Assembly: GCA_023667055.1 (NCBI GenBank)
Contig: JAMPAV010000001.1
Location: 250,716 to 314,715 of the forward strand
DNA length: 64,000 nt
Reading direction: 5' to 3'
Source: Muribaculum sp.
GTDB lineage: Bacteria; Bacteroidota; Bacteroidia; Bacteroidales; Muribaculaceae
The position numbers were made by a program, and so were the translations under genes. How positions within the stretch are numbered: the first letter of the stretch is position 1; every line of letters starts with the position of its first letter. Shown here piece by piece: positions 35,122 through 44,989 of this stretch. The notes beneath the pieces were generated by a model that ran no database searches, was not told the origin of the DNA, and was given only the letters and a program-made list of their open reading frames with translations.

Positions 35122-36744
35122 TCAAAACGGAACTGAGTCGCCGGGAGAGTCCGGAAGCAAATCGATATCGGGATTTCCGCCGGGGAGCGGATCAGCAGCA
35201 AAACTGAAATTAGTGCCACCACCCTGCGAGAACTTCGAGGCCACAGATTCCGAACTGCCACCTCCACCATTCATCTTGGACTGGAACTCCATCTTCTTTC
35301 CTTCACCGGGTGCACCACCAATGGCCGCCTGCACCGCATTATATCCTTCCTGCCAGTTTTCAAACTTGGCATATTTTGAAACAAACCTCAACTTAACGTC
35401 ACCCACGGCACCACTACGGTGCTTTGCCACTATCAATTCGGCAAGTCCACGGATATCGTTGCCCTGGGCATCCTCCCCACTCTTGGTGTAGTATTCCGGA
35501 CGATGAATGAAACAAACGATATCCGCATCCTGTTCGATTGCTCCAGACTCGCGAAGGTCGGAAAGCACCGGCCGTTTGTCTTCACGTGTTTCAGTACTAC
35601 GGTTTAGCTGGGACAGAGCAATAATCGGGATGTTGAGTTCCTTTGCCAAAGCCTTCAGCGACCGGGATATAGTGGAGACCTCCTGCTCGCGGCTTCCGAG
35701 CTTAAGACCTCCGGCGTTCATAAGCTGAAGATAGTCGATCATGATCATCTTCACACCATGTTCTCTAACAAGACGACGCGCCTTGGTGCGGAGTTCCGTT
35801 ATACTAAGCCCCGGAGTCTCGTCAAGATAAAGGGGAGCCGAATAAAGATTCTTAAGGGAAGCATTCAGTCGATCCCATTCTTCATTGGAAAGTTGTCCAC
35901 TCTTGATTTTCTCACCCTCCAGACTTGCCACGTTTGAAAGCAAACGTTTCACGAGCTGCACATTAGCCATCTCAAGGGTGAAAATCGCCACCGGAGTTGA
36001 GTGATTGACCGTCATGTTTTTCGCCATAGACAACACGAATGCAGTCTTACCCATGGCAGGACGCGCGGCAATAATGATGAGGTCGGAATTCTGCCATCCG
36101 GAAGTCATGCGGTCAAGTTCGGTATATCCAGTGGCAAGACCTGAAAGACCGGATGATGAGTTGGCGGCATTCTGAATTTGCTCAATCGCGAGGTTTATGA
36201 CAGGGTCAATCTGCGTCACCTCACGTTTTATCTGATTTTGTGATATGTCGAAGAGAAGAGCCTCAGCCTCCTGAAGGAGATCATCGATGTCATTGCCCTC
36301 ATCAAAAGCCTTGGTCTCGATATTGGTGGCATACGAAATAAGGCGACGTGCCAAAAATTTCTGCGCTACAATCTTTGCATGATACTCCACATTGGCAGCA
36401 GAATAGACATTGGAAGTGAGCCGAGTTATTTTTATCGGACCGCCAATCTCCTCCAAATCGCCATTGACACGGAGCTGCTCCACCACAGTGAGCATGTCGA
36501 TAGGTCGCTGGGAGAGACCAAGCTGGGATATGGCATTGAAAATTTTCTGGTGAGCCGGGTCATAAAATGAATCAGGGGTAAGGATGTCGCATACATTCAT
36601 GTAGGCATCCTTCTCAATCATGATAGCACCGAGCACGGCCTCCTCGAGATCTGTGTCGCGCGGTGGTAGTTTGCCGGCGGCATCTGTCATTGGAGCCGCC
36701 GGTCTTCTGTTTCTGTTCTGATATCTGTTGTCCTCTTGCGCCAT
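35122..36744 (-). CDS. dnaB: Replicative DNA helicase
   Basis: A 540-aa hexameric helicase. N-terminal primase-binding domain (about 28-130, DLEEAVLGAIMIEKDA), RecA-like motor from about 180: Walker A AARPAMGKTAF, Walker B MIMIDYLQLM, arginine finger region LSQLNRSTETREDKRP, and DIVCFIHRPEYY. No intein. The C-terminal ~60 residues are a Gly/Ser/Asn-rich tail of low complexity. The gene starts 1 nt after the pepP stop. Confidence 0.95.
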   Translation of the reverse strand: MAQEDNRYQNRNRRPAAPMTDAAGKLPPRDTDLEEAVLGAIMIEKDAYMNVCDILTPDSFYDPAHQKIFNAISQLGLSQRPIDMLTVVEQLRVNGDLEEIGGPIKITRLTSNVYSAANVEYHAKIVAQKFLARRLISYATNIETKAFDEGNDIDDLLQEAEALLFDISQNQIKREVTQIDPVINLAIEQIQNAANSSSGLSGLATGYTELDRMTSGWQNSDLIIIAARPAMGKTAFVLSMAKNMTVNHSTPVAIFTLEMANVQLVKRLLSNVASLEGEKIKSGQLSNEEWDRLNASLKNLYSAPLYLDETPGLSITELRTKARRLVREHGVKMIMIDYLQLMNAGGLKLGSREQEVSTISRSLKALAKELNIPIIALSQLNRSTETREDKRPVLSDLRESGAIEQDADIVCFIHRPEYYTKSGEDAQGNDIRGLAELIVAKHRSGAVGDVKLRFVSKYAKFENWQEGYNAVQAAIGGAPGEGKKMEFQSKMNGGGGSSESVASKFSQGGGTNFSFAADPLPGGNPDIDLLPDSPGDSVPF

Positions 36745-36745
36745 A

Positions 36746-38134
36746 TCAGTTTACTCCGTTTGCTTTCAAATTCTCCACTGCATCGGTAGTCATAGGAAAA
36801 CCCGGGCCAAGCAATCGGTGTCCGTCAGCAGTAACCAGATAGTCCTGTTCATTTCGGACACCTCCAAAACCGAGCCATTTTTCAGCTTCGGAATAATTGA
36901 TGAAGTCCTTATGGCGCCCCTCGCTTTTCCAAAGAGCAGTAAGTTCCGGCATAAAATATATGCCGGGTTCTATAGTGAACACATATCCTTCTTCAAGAGG
37001 GCGTGCAAGGCGCAGTGACTTGAATCCGAAGACGGTTGACTTGGGTTTGCCATCATAACCGACCCAAACCTCACCGAGATTTTCCATATCGTGCACATCG
37101 AGTCCCATCATGTGCCCAAGACCCGTGGGGAAGAACATGGCATGAGCACCGGCATGGACTGCTTCCTCAACGTCTCCCTTCATTATGCCGAGATCTTTCA
37201 ATCCGGCAGCTATGACACGAGAAGCCTGAAGATGCACATCATAGAACGGAACACCGGGACGAAGCATCTTTATTGCGGCATTGGAGGCAGCTTGCTGAAG
37301 ATCATATATCACTTTCTGACGCGGAGTATATTTCATGTCAACCGGACTTGTAGATGAATTGTCACCCGCGTAACCCATCGGTGTCTCCGCACCGGCATCA
37401 AGGAGGAACAACTGTCCGGATTCGAGTGTATTGTTGTAGCTGTGATTGTGCAAAATCTCACCATGCACAGTGGCAATTGTCGGGAAAGAGACGCGCATAT
37501 TGTGCATGGCAGCCACATTTTCCACTATGGCCTTCATCTCAAACTCCTTCATGCCGGGACGAGCAGAAGCCATGGCAGTCTTGTGCATAAGGGCCGTCAC
37601 TTCACATGCCCGTTCAATCTCAGCGATTTCCTCAGCCGACTTATGATTGCGCATATCCACAACCGCCCTTATAAGGGGGATGGAGGGCTGGGCATTGCCG
37701 GGCACAATATCAAGGAATCGCATGAGCTTCAGGTCATGTTCGGCCCTGTAATATGGGATATAATGTATGGGCGAGGCCATACATCTTGCCTTATCGAGAT
37801 ATGGCTTCAGTTCGGCTGTGGGGCGAACATCGGCAACCCCAGCAGCGGCAGCCTGCTCGTGAAGCGTCGGAATATTGCCGGTCCACACTATATCATCGAT
37901 AGTCAATTCATCACCGAATATTATGTCACGGTCATTGCCGATGTCGATAATTGCATTCAGGCCGTCATGATTCAAGCCAAAGTAGTAAAGGAATGTGGAA
38001 TCCTGACGGAATTCGTATTCATTATCGCGGTAGTTGTATCCTACGAGGTCATTGCCCAATAGAAGTATCACGCCTTTACCGACTTTTTTCTTAAGTTCGG
38101 CACGGCGGCTTTTGTAGGTTTCGGGAGAAAACAT
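36746..38134 (-). CDS. pepP: Xaa-Pro aminopeptidase (M24 family)
   Basis: A 462-aa metallo-aminopeptidase that removes an N-terminal residue before proline. N-terminal creatinase-like domain (about 1-170) and pita-bread domain. Ligands include the Asp pair in LLDAGAE and DNSST, the His in GLGHMMGLDVHD and the Glu in FTIEPGIYF. In this PepP type the family normally binds two Mn. Cytosolic; no signal peptide. Probably cotranscribed with dnaB. Confidence 0.92.
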   Translation of the reverse strand: MFSPETYKSRRAELKKKVGKGVILLLGNDLVGYNYRDNEYEFRQDSTFLYYFGLNHDGLNAIIDIGNDRDIIFGDELTIDDIVWTGNIPTLHEQAAAAGVADVRPTAELKPYLDKARCMASPIHYIPYYRAEHDLKLMRFLDIVPGNAQPSIPLIRAVVDMRNHKSAEEIAEIERACEVTALMHKTAMASARPGMKEFEMKAIVENVAAMHNMRVSFPTIATVHGEILHNHSYNNTLESGQLFLLDAGAETPMGYAGDNSSTSPVDMKYTPRQKVIYDLQQAASNAAIKMLRPGVPFYDVHLQASRVIAAGLKDLGIMKGDVEEAVHAGAHAMFFPTGLGHMMGLDVHDMENLGEVWVGYDGKPKSTVFGFKSLRLARPLEEGYVFTIEPGIYFMPELTALWKSEGRHKDFINYSEAEKWLGFGGVRNEQDYLVTADGHRLLGPGFPMTTDAVENLKANGVN

Positions 38135-38143
38135 TATTTATAA

Positions 38144-38165
38144 TTTTGAATTTTGAATTTTGAAT
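38144..38165. repeat. Heptamer tandem repeat (TTTTGAA x3)
   Basis: Lies in the pepP leader between its start codon and a TATCTTTG box (38172-38179 on minus). Confidence 0.65.
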
Positions 38166-38183
38166 CAAATGCAAAGATAACGA

Positions 38184-38221
38184 AAAAAGTCGGGAAATGC
38201 AGTGCATTTCCCGACTTTTTT
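38184..38221. terminator. Long hairpin terminator upstream of pepP
   Basis: AAAAAAGTCGGGAAATGCA pairs with TGCATTTCCCGACTTTTTT as one near-perfect palindrome. It ends the minus-strand winged-helix gene at 38239. Confidence 0.85.
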
Positions 38222-38238
38222 GTGAGTGACGACTGAAA

Positions 38239-38445
38239 TCAGATGAGTTTCAATACGATTTCTTCATCATTCATGGAGATATCGAGTTTTCCCTCACGAC
38301 CCAACCAGCCAAAGGCTGCCATGAGTTCGTCTTTTTTCAGTTTTGTGGCTTTTTTCAATGCTTTGAGACCGAGGGTGCAACCTTCGGCTCCTTCGAGGGC
38401 CTTATAAACTTCGCCGGCCCATGTTCCGATTGACTCTATGTTCAT
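38239..38445 (-). CDS. Winged-helix DUF2582-type protein
   Basis: A 68-aa protein matching the small winged-helix family DUF2582: MNIESIGTWAGEVYKALE, LKALKKATKLKKDEL (recognition helix region), FGWLGREGKLDI. Family members are single-domain putative DNA-binding proteins widespread in Bacteroidetes and archaea; no target is known. It stands alone with its own terminator. Confidence 0.8.
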   Translation of the reverse strand: MNIESIGTWAGEVYKALEGAEGCTLGLKALKKATKLKKDELMAAFGWLGREGKLDISMNDEEIVLKLI

Positions 38446-38583
38446 CTTTTGTTAATGTTCTGCTGATTTAGTCTTCGGAAAGACTTGTCAGCCGTTATTT
38501 TTGTTATTAAGTTATCGAAAAAAGTGTTAAAAAAACATCCATCCGATACTTAAACAACAAATCTTGTTGCAAAAAGTTCATTT

Positions 38584-39789
38584 TTATTTCAAAAGAGCTC
38601 TCTGAATATGCTTTGAATTGTCTTCCGACTTCATTCGCGGCTCTGCCCGAAACCTATATTTATAAATTAAAACACGCCTCACCCTATCGCGTAAATCCTC
38701 GATAGCAAACGACCCGGCCTTGACCGCCGACACAATCAATTGCACCTCCTTGCGGGTGTCGGAGGGAGCCAGCACTATATCCGCCCCAGCCATTATGGCC
38801 TCAGCACCGGCATTACCTTCAGCACCGGTCATGTTCATGGCATCAGTAATAATCAATCCCTCAAATTCCATCTCACCTCGCATCATATCCCTCAAAATAG
38901 TATTGGAGACAGATATTGGTCGGCGTATGCTATCCAGAGCCGGAACATAAAGATGGCCGACCATGATTCCACTCAAGCCTCTTCGCACATACTCATCAAA
39001 CGGCAACAAATCACACTTTCTCAACTCATCGACATTCTTAGCCACATAAGGAAGGTGCTTATGAGAATCACCATCGGCAGATCCATGTCCGGGGAAATGT
39101 TTAGCCACACTCATCACTCCACCCTCTTCGAGTCCCTGTGAATAAGCCACTCCGAGGAGAGCCACCCTTATGGGATCGGAGCCAAAAGACCTGCTGCCGA
39201 TAAAAGACTTATTAAGTGTGCCACCCGGCACAACATCCAGAACGGGTCCGAGAACCATATTTATGCCAACCTCGCGGCATTCGCGGGCCACTTCCAAGCC
39301 ATATTCATAAAGAATAGAATCTTCAGCAGCCGGAGATATATTTCCATTGCGAGGGAAACGGGGCGTATCACTCAACCGCATTGCAAGCCCCCACTCCGCA
39401 TCTATAGCCACAAAGGGAGGAGCACACGAAAGGGCACCGAGAGTATCCGCAATGGCTCGAGCCGCCTTGGGAGTACCCTTCAAAAGCACCACTCCCCCGA
39501 CGTGTGAATCCGCCACGTATGACACCACCGAACGGAGAGCCAAATCGCTGTCATCGGAATATACCGCCGGAAATATCAGCTGTCCGGCCATCTGCTCAAG
39601 GGTCATTGCCGACATTACAGAGTCAGCCCAATGCAACGCCTTGACATCTTCGGGATGCAATGAATATATGGATTCAGCGTAATCCACCAATGAAGAATCG
39701 GCATCCTGATTCCGGGATGCCGCTTTATGGCAACCCGACACCAGAATGCCGAATATCATAATGAAAAATACCAATCTTATCCCCCTCAT
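38584..39789 (-). CDS. Glycoside hydrolase family 3 lipoprotein (NagZ-like)
   Basis: A 401-aa lipoprotein: lipobox LVSGC (Cys20). The GH3 N-terminal barrel carries KHFPGHGSADGDSH, the loop with the catalytic His of NagZ-type beta-N-acetylglucosaminidases, and nucleophile Asp in IITDAMNM. It probably releases GlcNAc from peptidoglycan or glycan fragments in the periplasm or at the surface. Only the first GH3 domain is present, as in NagZ. The gene lies 8 nt after the nucleotidase and is probably cotranscribed with it. Confidence 0.87.
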   Translation of the reverse strand: MRGIRLVFFIMIFGILVSGCHKAASRNQDADSSLVDYAESIYSLHPEDVKALHWADSVMSAMTLEQMAGQLIFPAVYSDDSDLALRSVVSYVADSHVGGVVLLKGTPKAARAIADTLGALSCAPPFVAIDAEWGLAMRLSDTPRFPRNGNISPAAEDSILYEYGLEVARECREVGINMVLGPVLDVVPGGTLNKSFIGSRSFGSDPIRVALLGVAYSQGLEEGGVMSVAKHFPGHGSADGDSHKHLPYVAKNVDELRKCDLLPFDEYVRRGLSGIMVGHLYVPALDSIRRPISVSNTILRDMMRGEMEFEGLIITDAMNMTGAEGNAGAEAIMAGADIVLAPSDTRKEVQLIVSAVKAGSFAIEDLRDRVRRVLIYKYRFRAEPRMKSEDNSKHIQRALLK

Positions 39790-39797
39790 TATAACGG

Positions 39798-41360
39798 TTA
39801 TTTCAGCTCAGCCACCACATCCACCACAAACCTCGGATTGGGACTTGCATCCATGGGTAGGCCAAGACCGGTCAGCATCTTCAGGTATCTTACCAACGGT
39901 GCGCATACCTCTACATCATCAGAGAAAATCCATTTGCCATTTGCAAGAGGTGTGAGATAATCATTTCCCCAGGCAAGATAGTCGATAGTGCCTACGGTGT
40001 AAGTTTTGTCCGGATCTATTTCCTTCAAATCCACGAGCGCATGGAGCATATTGCGGTTTTCATCCATTACAACCCTTACATCCTTGCTGACAGGCTGACC
40101 GCCCTGACGGGATGCAATCTTGAAAGTCTCAATAAGGTCTTTGCCTGAGATCTCCATCACGACAAATTTATTGTTGAACGGGAAAGCACTTAGAATCTGC
40201 CCTCTCGAGACCTTTCCTTTTGGAATTGAATTTCGGATTCCGCCGGCATTCATAATCGAGAAATCAAGTCTTGGCACAGAAGGATTGGAGGCTCTGAGAG
40301 AATCAAGTTTCAGATTGCCATACCACCTGCCAAAATCCGCAATCCAGTTTTGGAACGCACCCTGCGACTGACTATTGAGCATGTCACAAGCGGCATAACC
40401 CAATATATCGTTGCTCACAGAATCGAGCGACGCAGTGTAGGGAGCAAGAAATTCTCGAATCTTTGGGTCGAGTTTATCCTCAGGAAATCTGTCGCTTACC
40501 GAAATAAGACTGTAGTCAAAACCAGCCGGAGTCTGCTCCTTCAGTTTATCAAGATCCACACGAATCTGACCGATGTATTTACCACTTTTGCCACACTGAG
40601 CCACCAATACAGGACGTCCTTCAGCATTCTCAAATATATGAGGATTCACATCAGGAGCCTTCGGATCTACAAGAGTGTGGCTATGACCACCAATTATTAT
40701 GTCGATATCCTTTGATTGCCTGGCAAGTTTCTTATCTTCAGTGTATCCGATATGAGTCACCGCCACCACAAGGTCACATTTCTTCTTATCTTTAAGGAAA
40801 GCGGCCCATCTGTTGGCCTGCTCTATGGCATCGCTATATTTCACTCCCTCGCGCGTGGATTCGGCTATAAGCGACTCAGGATTGACATTCACACCAATGA
40901 AACCTATTTTCTTACCATCAATCTTTTTTATAGTGTATGGTTTGAACAATCCCTCGGCGGGAGTCCCCGTGAAATCATAGTTGGCGGAAAGGAGTTCCGC
41001 TTTTTGTGTCGCCTCATTTTTAGCCAGCAACTCCATGCCATTGTCAAACTCATGGTTGCCAAGAATACTGATATCCACGCCTAAAAGGTTTTGCAAAGGA
41101 TAATCCACATCGCCTTTGAAAAACTTGAAGTAGAGAGTGCCTTGCACCTTGTCGCCGGCATCTATAAGCAACACATTTTTCTCAGCTTTTCTCACCGAGT
41201 CAATCACGGCCTTACGCTGGAGTACACCACCGGCACCATCGCGGTCAGGGTCTATCAGCGAATGAGTGTCGTTGGTGTGTAAAATCACTAAATCGCGTGC
41301 GGCAAGCCCGAAGGCTGCCGACGCGATTATGGATGAAATCAATAATATGATTTTCTTCAT
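39798..41360 (-). CDS. Periplasmic 5'-nucleotidase / metallophosphatase
   Basis: A 520-aa protein with a signal peptide (ends about GLAARD). Metallophosphoesterase domain: LVILHTNDTHS (24-34), IDAGDKVQG, ILGNHEFDNG, GGHSHTLVDP; C-terminal 5'-nucleotidase domain with IMNAGGIRNSIPKG and AFPFNNKFVVMEISG. It hydrolyses nucleotides or UDP-sugars outside the cytoplasm. In many Bacteroides the two domains are separate genes; here they are one polypeptide. It lies between gpmI and the GH3 gene on the same strand. Confidence 0.9.
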   Translation of the reverse strand: MKKIILLISSIIASAAFGLAARDLVILHTNDTHSLIDPDRDGAGGVLQRKAVIDSVRKAEKNVLLIDAGDKVQGTLYFKFFKGDVDYPLQNLLGVDISILGNHEFDNGMELLAKNEATQKAELLSANYDFTGTPAEGLFKPYTIKKIDGKKIGFIGVNVNPESLIAESTREGVKYSDAIEQANRWAAFLKDKKKCDLVVAVTHIGYTEDKKLARQSKDIDIIIGGHSHTLVDPKAPDVNPHIFENAEGRPVLVAQCGKSGKYIGQIRVDLDKLKEQTPAGFDYSLISVSDRFPEDKLDPKIREFLAPYTASLDSVSNDILGYAACDMLNSQSQGAFQNWIADFGRWYGNLKLDSLRASNPSVPRLDFSIMNAGGIRNSIPKGKVSRGQILSAFPFNNKFVVMEISGKDLIETFKIASRQGGQPVSKDVRVVMDENRNMLHALVDLKEIDPDKTYTVGTIDYLAWGNDYLTPLANGKWIFSDDVEVCAPLVRYLKMLTGLGLPMDASPNPRFVVDVVAELK

Positions 41361-41398
41361 TTCCGTTCAAATTTCCATCATAATTCCAATCTTTTTGA

Positions 41399-41431
41399 TT
41401 ATGAATTATGAATTATGGATTATGAATTAAT
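41399..41431. repeat. Heptamer tandem repeat (ATTATGA x4) containing the gpmI stop
   Basis: The gpmI stop (41420-41422, minus) lies inside the repeat, and the last residues of the enzyme (LINS) are partly repeat-encoded. Confidence 0.75.
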
Positions 41432-42928
41432 CAGGTCCTCACCTGTCATCTCCTTTGGCTGCGGAAGTCCGAGGATATGCAGCAAAGATGGAGCGACATC
41501 AGCCAGACGACCGTCCTTAACTTTTGCAGACTTGTCGCCTACATAGATGAATGGCACCGGATTGAGCGAGTGGGCTGTGTTGGGTGTACCATCCTCATTG
41601 AGGGCATGGTCAGCATTGCCGTGGTCGGCAATTATTATGCTCTCATAGCCATGAGCAAGAGCTGCGGTGATGACCTTCTTCACACATTCATCAAGAGTCT
41701 CAACAGCCTTCTGGATAGCCGGATACACACCGGTGTGCCCCACCATGTCGCCGTTTGCATAATTCACCACAATAAACTGATATTTCTCGCTGTCGATAGC
41801 GGCCACGAGTTTATCGGTCACTTCCGGAGCCGACATTTCAGGCTGCAAATCATAGGTTGCCACTTTAGGAGACGGAACCAATGTGCGGTCTTCACCATCA
41901 AACGGAGCCTCACGGCCACCGTTGAAGAAGAATGTCACGTGAGCATATTTCTCTGTCTCAGCAATATGAAGTTGGTTCAAGCCCTTGCTTGAAAGATATT
42001 CGGCAAGAGTGTTTGCAACATCCTCTTTCGGGAAAAGGATATGCACACCGGTGAAGCTGCTGTCGTAGGGAGTCATGCAGTAGTACTGAAGGTCGGGGAT
42101 TGTGTTCATTCCGCTTTCAGCGTGCTGTGTCAGCACAGTGGTAAGTTCCTTGGCACGGTCATTGCGGTAGTTGAAGAAAATCACCACATGTCCGGCACCG
42201 ATACGACCATCGACAGTGTCGTTTACAATCGGTTTCATGAACTCATCGGTGATACCCTCAGCATAATATTCCTCCACAGTCTTTACAACATCGGAAGATT
42301 CCTTACCCGTGCCATAAATAAGAAGATTATATGCTTCTTTCACGCGGTCCCAGTTTTTATCGCGGTCCATGGCATAGTAGCGGCCGATCACCGTGGCAAT
42401 CTTACCGGCACTCTGAGCGCAATGCTGTTCCACTTCCCTGAGATAGCCGGCACCGGATTTCGGGTCGGTGTCACGACCATCCATAAAGGCATGGATAAAA
42501 ACTTTTTCAAGACCGTAAGCCTTGGCTGTGTCGCAAAGTGCATAAAGATGACCAAGGCTTGAATGAACGCCTCCGGCAGAAGTGAGTCCCATGAAATGGA
42601 TTGGCACTCCATGCTGCTTTGCATAATCAAAAGCGCTCTTTATCTCGGGATTCTGCATGAAACTGCCGTCGGCAATTGCGCGGTTGATTTTCACGAGATC
42701 CTGATATACCACACGGCCGGCGCCGATATTGAGGTGACCCACTTCGGAATTGCCCATCTGGCCATCGGGCAGACCAACGTTTTCGCCCGAAGCCTGAAGC
42801 TGCGAATGAGGATATTCAGCTATAAGGCTGTCGATGAAAGGAGTCGGGGTGTTGTAGATGGCGTCATCTTTCTGATGATCGCCGATGCCATATCCGTCAA
42901 GGATAATCAATAATGCTTTTTTGTCCAT
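41420..42928 (-). CDS. gpmI: 2,3-bisphosphoglycerate-independent phosphoglycerate mutase
   Basis: A 502-aa glycolytic enzyme interconverting 3- and 2-phosphoglycerate. Start [14 protein letters not shown]; phosphoserine nucleophile in [23 protein letters not shown]; Mn ligands in [10 protein letters not shown] and GHTGVYPA. Start at 42928 (ATG) chosen: a longer reading to 42949 would need TTG and gives no homologous residues. The promoter is 70-100 nt upstream. Confidence 0.95.
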   Translation of the reverse strand: MDKKALLIILDGYGIGDHQKDDAIYNTPTPFIDSLIAEYPHSQLQASGENVGLPDGQMGNSEVGHLNIGAGRVVYQDLVKINRAIADGSFMQNPEIKSAFDYAKQHGVPIHFMGLTSAGGVHSSLGHLYALCDTAKAYGLEKVFIHAFMDGRDTDPKSGAGYLREVEQHCAQSAGKIATVIGRYYAMDRDKNWDRVKEAYNLLIYGTGKESSDVVKTVEEYYAEGITDEFMKPIVNDTVDGRIGAGHVVIFFNYRNDRAKELTTVLTQHAESGMNTIPDLQYYCMTPYDSSFTGVHILFPKEDVANTLAEYLSSKGLNQLHIAETEKYAHVTFFFNGGREAPFDGEDRTLVPSPKVATYDLQPEMSAPEVTDKLVAAIDSEKYQFIVVNYANGDMVGHTGVYPAIQKAVETLDECVKKVITAALAHGYESIIIADHGNADHALNEDGTPNTAHSLNPVPFIYVGDKSAKVKDGRLADVAPSLLHILGLPQPKEMTGEDLINS

Positions 42929-42994
42929 ATCTATATATTGGTTTCGCAATGCGAAACGCCGGGTTATAATTTTACGTTGCTATTTTTTAGAATG

Positions 42995-43026
42995 CAAATT
43001 TACAAAAAAATCCTCAATTCCCCAAA
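42995..43026 (-). promoter_or_regulatory. Promoter of gpmI
   Basis: On minus: TTTG (43023-43026), 20 nt, TAAATTTG (42995-43002). Confidence 0.75.
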
Positions 43027-43085
43027 TGATTGGCATGCATCCACCTCTCATCACTTTACACCCATTACTTATTTTCACGTAAACC

Positions 43086-43121
43086 AATCCCCTTAAGAAA
43101 AGTCACTTTCTAAAGGGGATT
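43086..43121 (-). terminator. Terminator overlapping the stop codon of the TonB-like gene
   Basis: AATCCCCTT...AGAAAAGT pairs with ACTTTCTAAAGGGGATT. The stop-proximal arm (43105-43121) lies inside the coding region, so the last codons (IPFRK) form one arm of the hairpin. Confidence 0.65.
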
Positions 43122-43564
43122 GAATGTATCACTCTCACAGGGACACATTTGTCGCCATGCCGCCCCGGAATCCAATTGGGCATCTCCGCCAATATCCTCA
43201 TGGCCTCAATGTTCAGGGATTTATGCGACCCTTTTATAACCTTCAGATGAGATATGTTTCCATCAGGATTTACCACGAAACTGCACGTCACCCTTCCTTC
43301 TATACCCTTTTCATAAGCCTCTGCAGGATATTGCCTCGTCTTGTTGATAAAGGACATCAGCGCTTCGTTGCCTCCGGGATATTGTGGCTTCACATCCACG
43401 AAATCATATTCGAACACCTCTTTGAATGTACGGCTTCCGTCGGCTGAGAATCCCTCGCTGACACGGCAGGTCTGCGCCCGGGAAATAGACGGGATTAATA
43501 GAAAAGCAAGCATCATAAGCATCAACATGCCCGACGATGACTGGAGACTGTTTCTGACGTTCAT
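43103..43564 (-). CDS. Secreted TonB C-terminal-domain protein
   Basis: A 153-aa protein with signal peptide (ends SISRAQ). The rest is a TonB C-terminal fold: PQYPGGNEALMSFINKTRQYP, EKGIEGRVTCSFVVNPDGNI, then MPNWIPGRHGDKCVPVRV. It lacks the proline-rich spanner, so it cannot by itself couple ExbB/D to receptors; such stand-alone domains are common in Bacteroidetes. Divergent from porQ. The role may be periplasmic adaptor, unproven. Confidence 0.8.
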   Translation of the reverse strand: MNVRNSLQSSSGMLMLMMLAFLLIPSISRAQTCRVSEGFSADGSRTFKEVFEYDFVDVKPQYPGGNEALMSFINKTRQYPAEAYEKGIEGRVTCSFVVNPDGNISHLKVIKGSHKSLNIEAMRILAEMPNWIPGRHGDKCVPVRVIHSIPFRK

Positions 43565-43642
43565 TTATAAAACCTCTCTTAAGGCACTTTTTATAATTAC
43601 GATATTTGTTGACAATAATTATGAATCGATAAATTCAGTACG

Positions 43643-43674
43643 CAAATTTAAACCGAATAATTCAATCTTGCAAC
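43643..43674 (-). promoter_or_regulatory. Promoter of the TonB-like gene
   Basis: On minus: GTTG (43671-43674, one mismatch), 20 nt, TAAATTTG (43643-43650). Confidence 0.6.
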
Positions 43675-43788
43675 ACCCACAGCCCCAAATTAAACATATT
43701 TAACGAATTTAAACAATAGCAAAACATTTTCATACGTGGAGAGCATAATGTCACAATAAAATGACAACAACGACGTTTTAAACATAGT

Positions 43789-44796
43789 ATGATAAATCTT
43801 CGAAGACTAACCGTTGCCTTTTCGGCTACCGTTGCACTTTCGGTTTCAGCCCAGTTAGGCACCAACGCATATTCATTTCTTGACGTAGCCACCTCCACTC
43901 ATGCTCTTGCTCTTGGTGGCTACGGAATAGCCATATCCACGCCCGACGTGATGCTTGCAGAGCAGAATCCGGGTCTTTTAGGCTCAGAAATAGGAAGAGT
44001 GGCAGCCTTGAGCTACATGAGATATTTCGGAAGCAGCAACTTCGCTTCAGCACGATATGCACAATCGGCAGGAGAACGCGGAGCCTGGGCTGTCGGCATC
44101 AAATATGTTGACTACGGATCTCTTGACGGCTATACCCCGGATGGAACTTGGACCGGCACATTCAAGCCTCAGGACATGTCTATAGAAGGCACATACGCAC
44201 ATGACTTTACAGATCGGCTTCGGGGTGGAATCAACGTAAAGATACTATACAGCAATTACGAGGAATATTCAGCCGTAGCCCTTGCGGCGGACCTCGGAAT
44301 CAATTACTTTGACCCGGAACACAATCTATCGCTTTCAGCTGTAATCAAAAATGCCGGTGGGCAAGTGAAACGTTTCAATGAATCTTACGATCATCTCCCT
44401 TTCGACATACAACTCGGATACATGCAGGGGCTTGGCGACGGACCTTTTTCACTTGCAATAACAGCACACAATCTGACGCATTGGAAAATACCATACTACA
44501 GACATGACAGCACCGACCAGGAGACCAACATAAATCAAGCTGACAGCAAATTCTTTTCCAACTTTTTCCGCCATCTCACGTTCGGATTGCAATACTCTCC
44601 CTCCGATGCATTCTACATAGCAGCCGGATACAACTATAAGACAAGGACTGACATGTCAACATATCAGCGTAATTTCTTTTCAGGAATTTCTCTTGGTGCC
44701 GGGGTCAATGTCAAGGATTTCTCTATCGGGGTAAGCTACTCCCAACCTCATAAGTCAGCTTCATCGCTGGGACTCAACCTCTCTTACTTTATGTAA
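43789..44796 (+). CDS. porQ: Type IX secretion system protein PorQ
   Basis: A 335-aa outer-membrane beta-barrel with signal peptide (ends SVSAQ). The PorQ opening is clear: YSFLDVATSTHALALGG then ISTPDVMLAEQNPGLL, followed by SYMRYFGSSNFASARYA. PorQ, with PorU/V/Z, belongs to the attachment complex that processes T9SS cargo at the cell surface. Its presence means the host has a T9SS, relevant to proteins here with short C-terminal sorting-like segments. Confidence 0.88.
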   Translation: MINLRRLTVAFSATVALSVSAQLGTNAYSFLDVATSTHALALGGYGIAISTPDVMLAEQNPGLLGSEIGRVAALSYMRYFGSSNFASARYAQSAGERGAWAVGIKYVDYGSLDGYTPDGTWTGTFKPQDMSIEGTYAHDFTDRLRGGINVKILYSNYEEYSAVALAADLGINYFDPEHNLSLSAVIKNAGGQVKRFNESYDHLPFDIQLGYMQGLGDGPFSLAITAHNLTHWKIPYYRHDSTDQETNINQADSKFFSNFFRHLTFGLQYSPSDAFYIAAGYNYKTRTDMSTYQRNFFSGISLGAGVNVKDFSIGVSYSQPHKSASSLGLNLSYFM

Positions 44797-44842
44797 GTGT
44801 CCGTTTCATCAAAGACACATTTCTCCAACGTGATATTTTTTT

Positions 44843-44874
44843 CTTGCAGAAATGCAAAAAAAGTATTAACTTTG
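44843..44874 (+). promoter_or_regulatory. Promoter of tRNA-Arg
   Basis: CTTG (44843-44846), 20 nt, TAACTTTG (44867-44874); 12 nt before the tRNA. Confidence 0.65.
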
Positions 44875-44886
44875 CATTCGCAACAG

Positions 44887-44961
44887 GCACCCATAGTTCA
44901 ATGGATAGAATAATGGATTCCGGTTCCATCGATTGGGGTTCGACTCCCCATGGGTGTACCA
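44887..44961 (+). tRNA. tRNA-Arg (anticodon CCG)
   Basis: A 75-nt cloverleaf. Acceptor GCACCCA/TGGGTGT, D arm GTTC/GAAT, anticodon stem ATGGA/TCCAT around the loop TTCCGGT (anticodon CCG, codon CGG), T stem TGGGG/CCCCA with loop TTCGACT, and an encoded CCA end at 44959-44961. No intron. Confidence 0.95.
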
Positions 44962-44963
44962 GA

Positions 44964-44989
44964 AAGGCTCCGGCAGGAGCCTTTTTCAT
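44964..44989 (+). terminator. Terminator of tRNA-Arg
   Basis: AAGGCTCC-GGCA-GGAGCCTTTTT starting 2-3 nt after the CCA end. Confidence 0.85.

Noticed and set aside
35122-36744. Replication origin near dnaB
   Set aside because: No DnaA gene, no DnaA-box cluster and no AT-rich unwinding region were recognised; dnaB alone does not mark an origin.
38584-39789. Full two-domain GH3 beta-glucosidase
   Set aside because: The length and KHFPGHG motif fit a single-domain NagZ-like enzyme; the second GH3 domain is absent.
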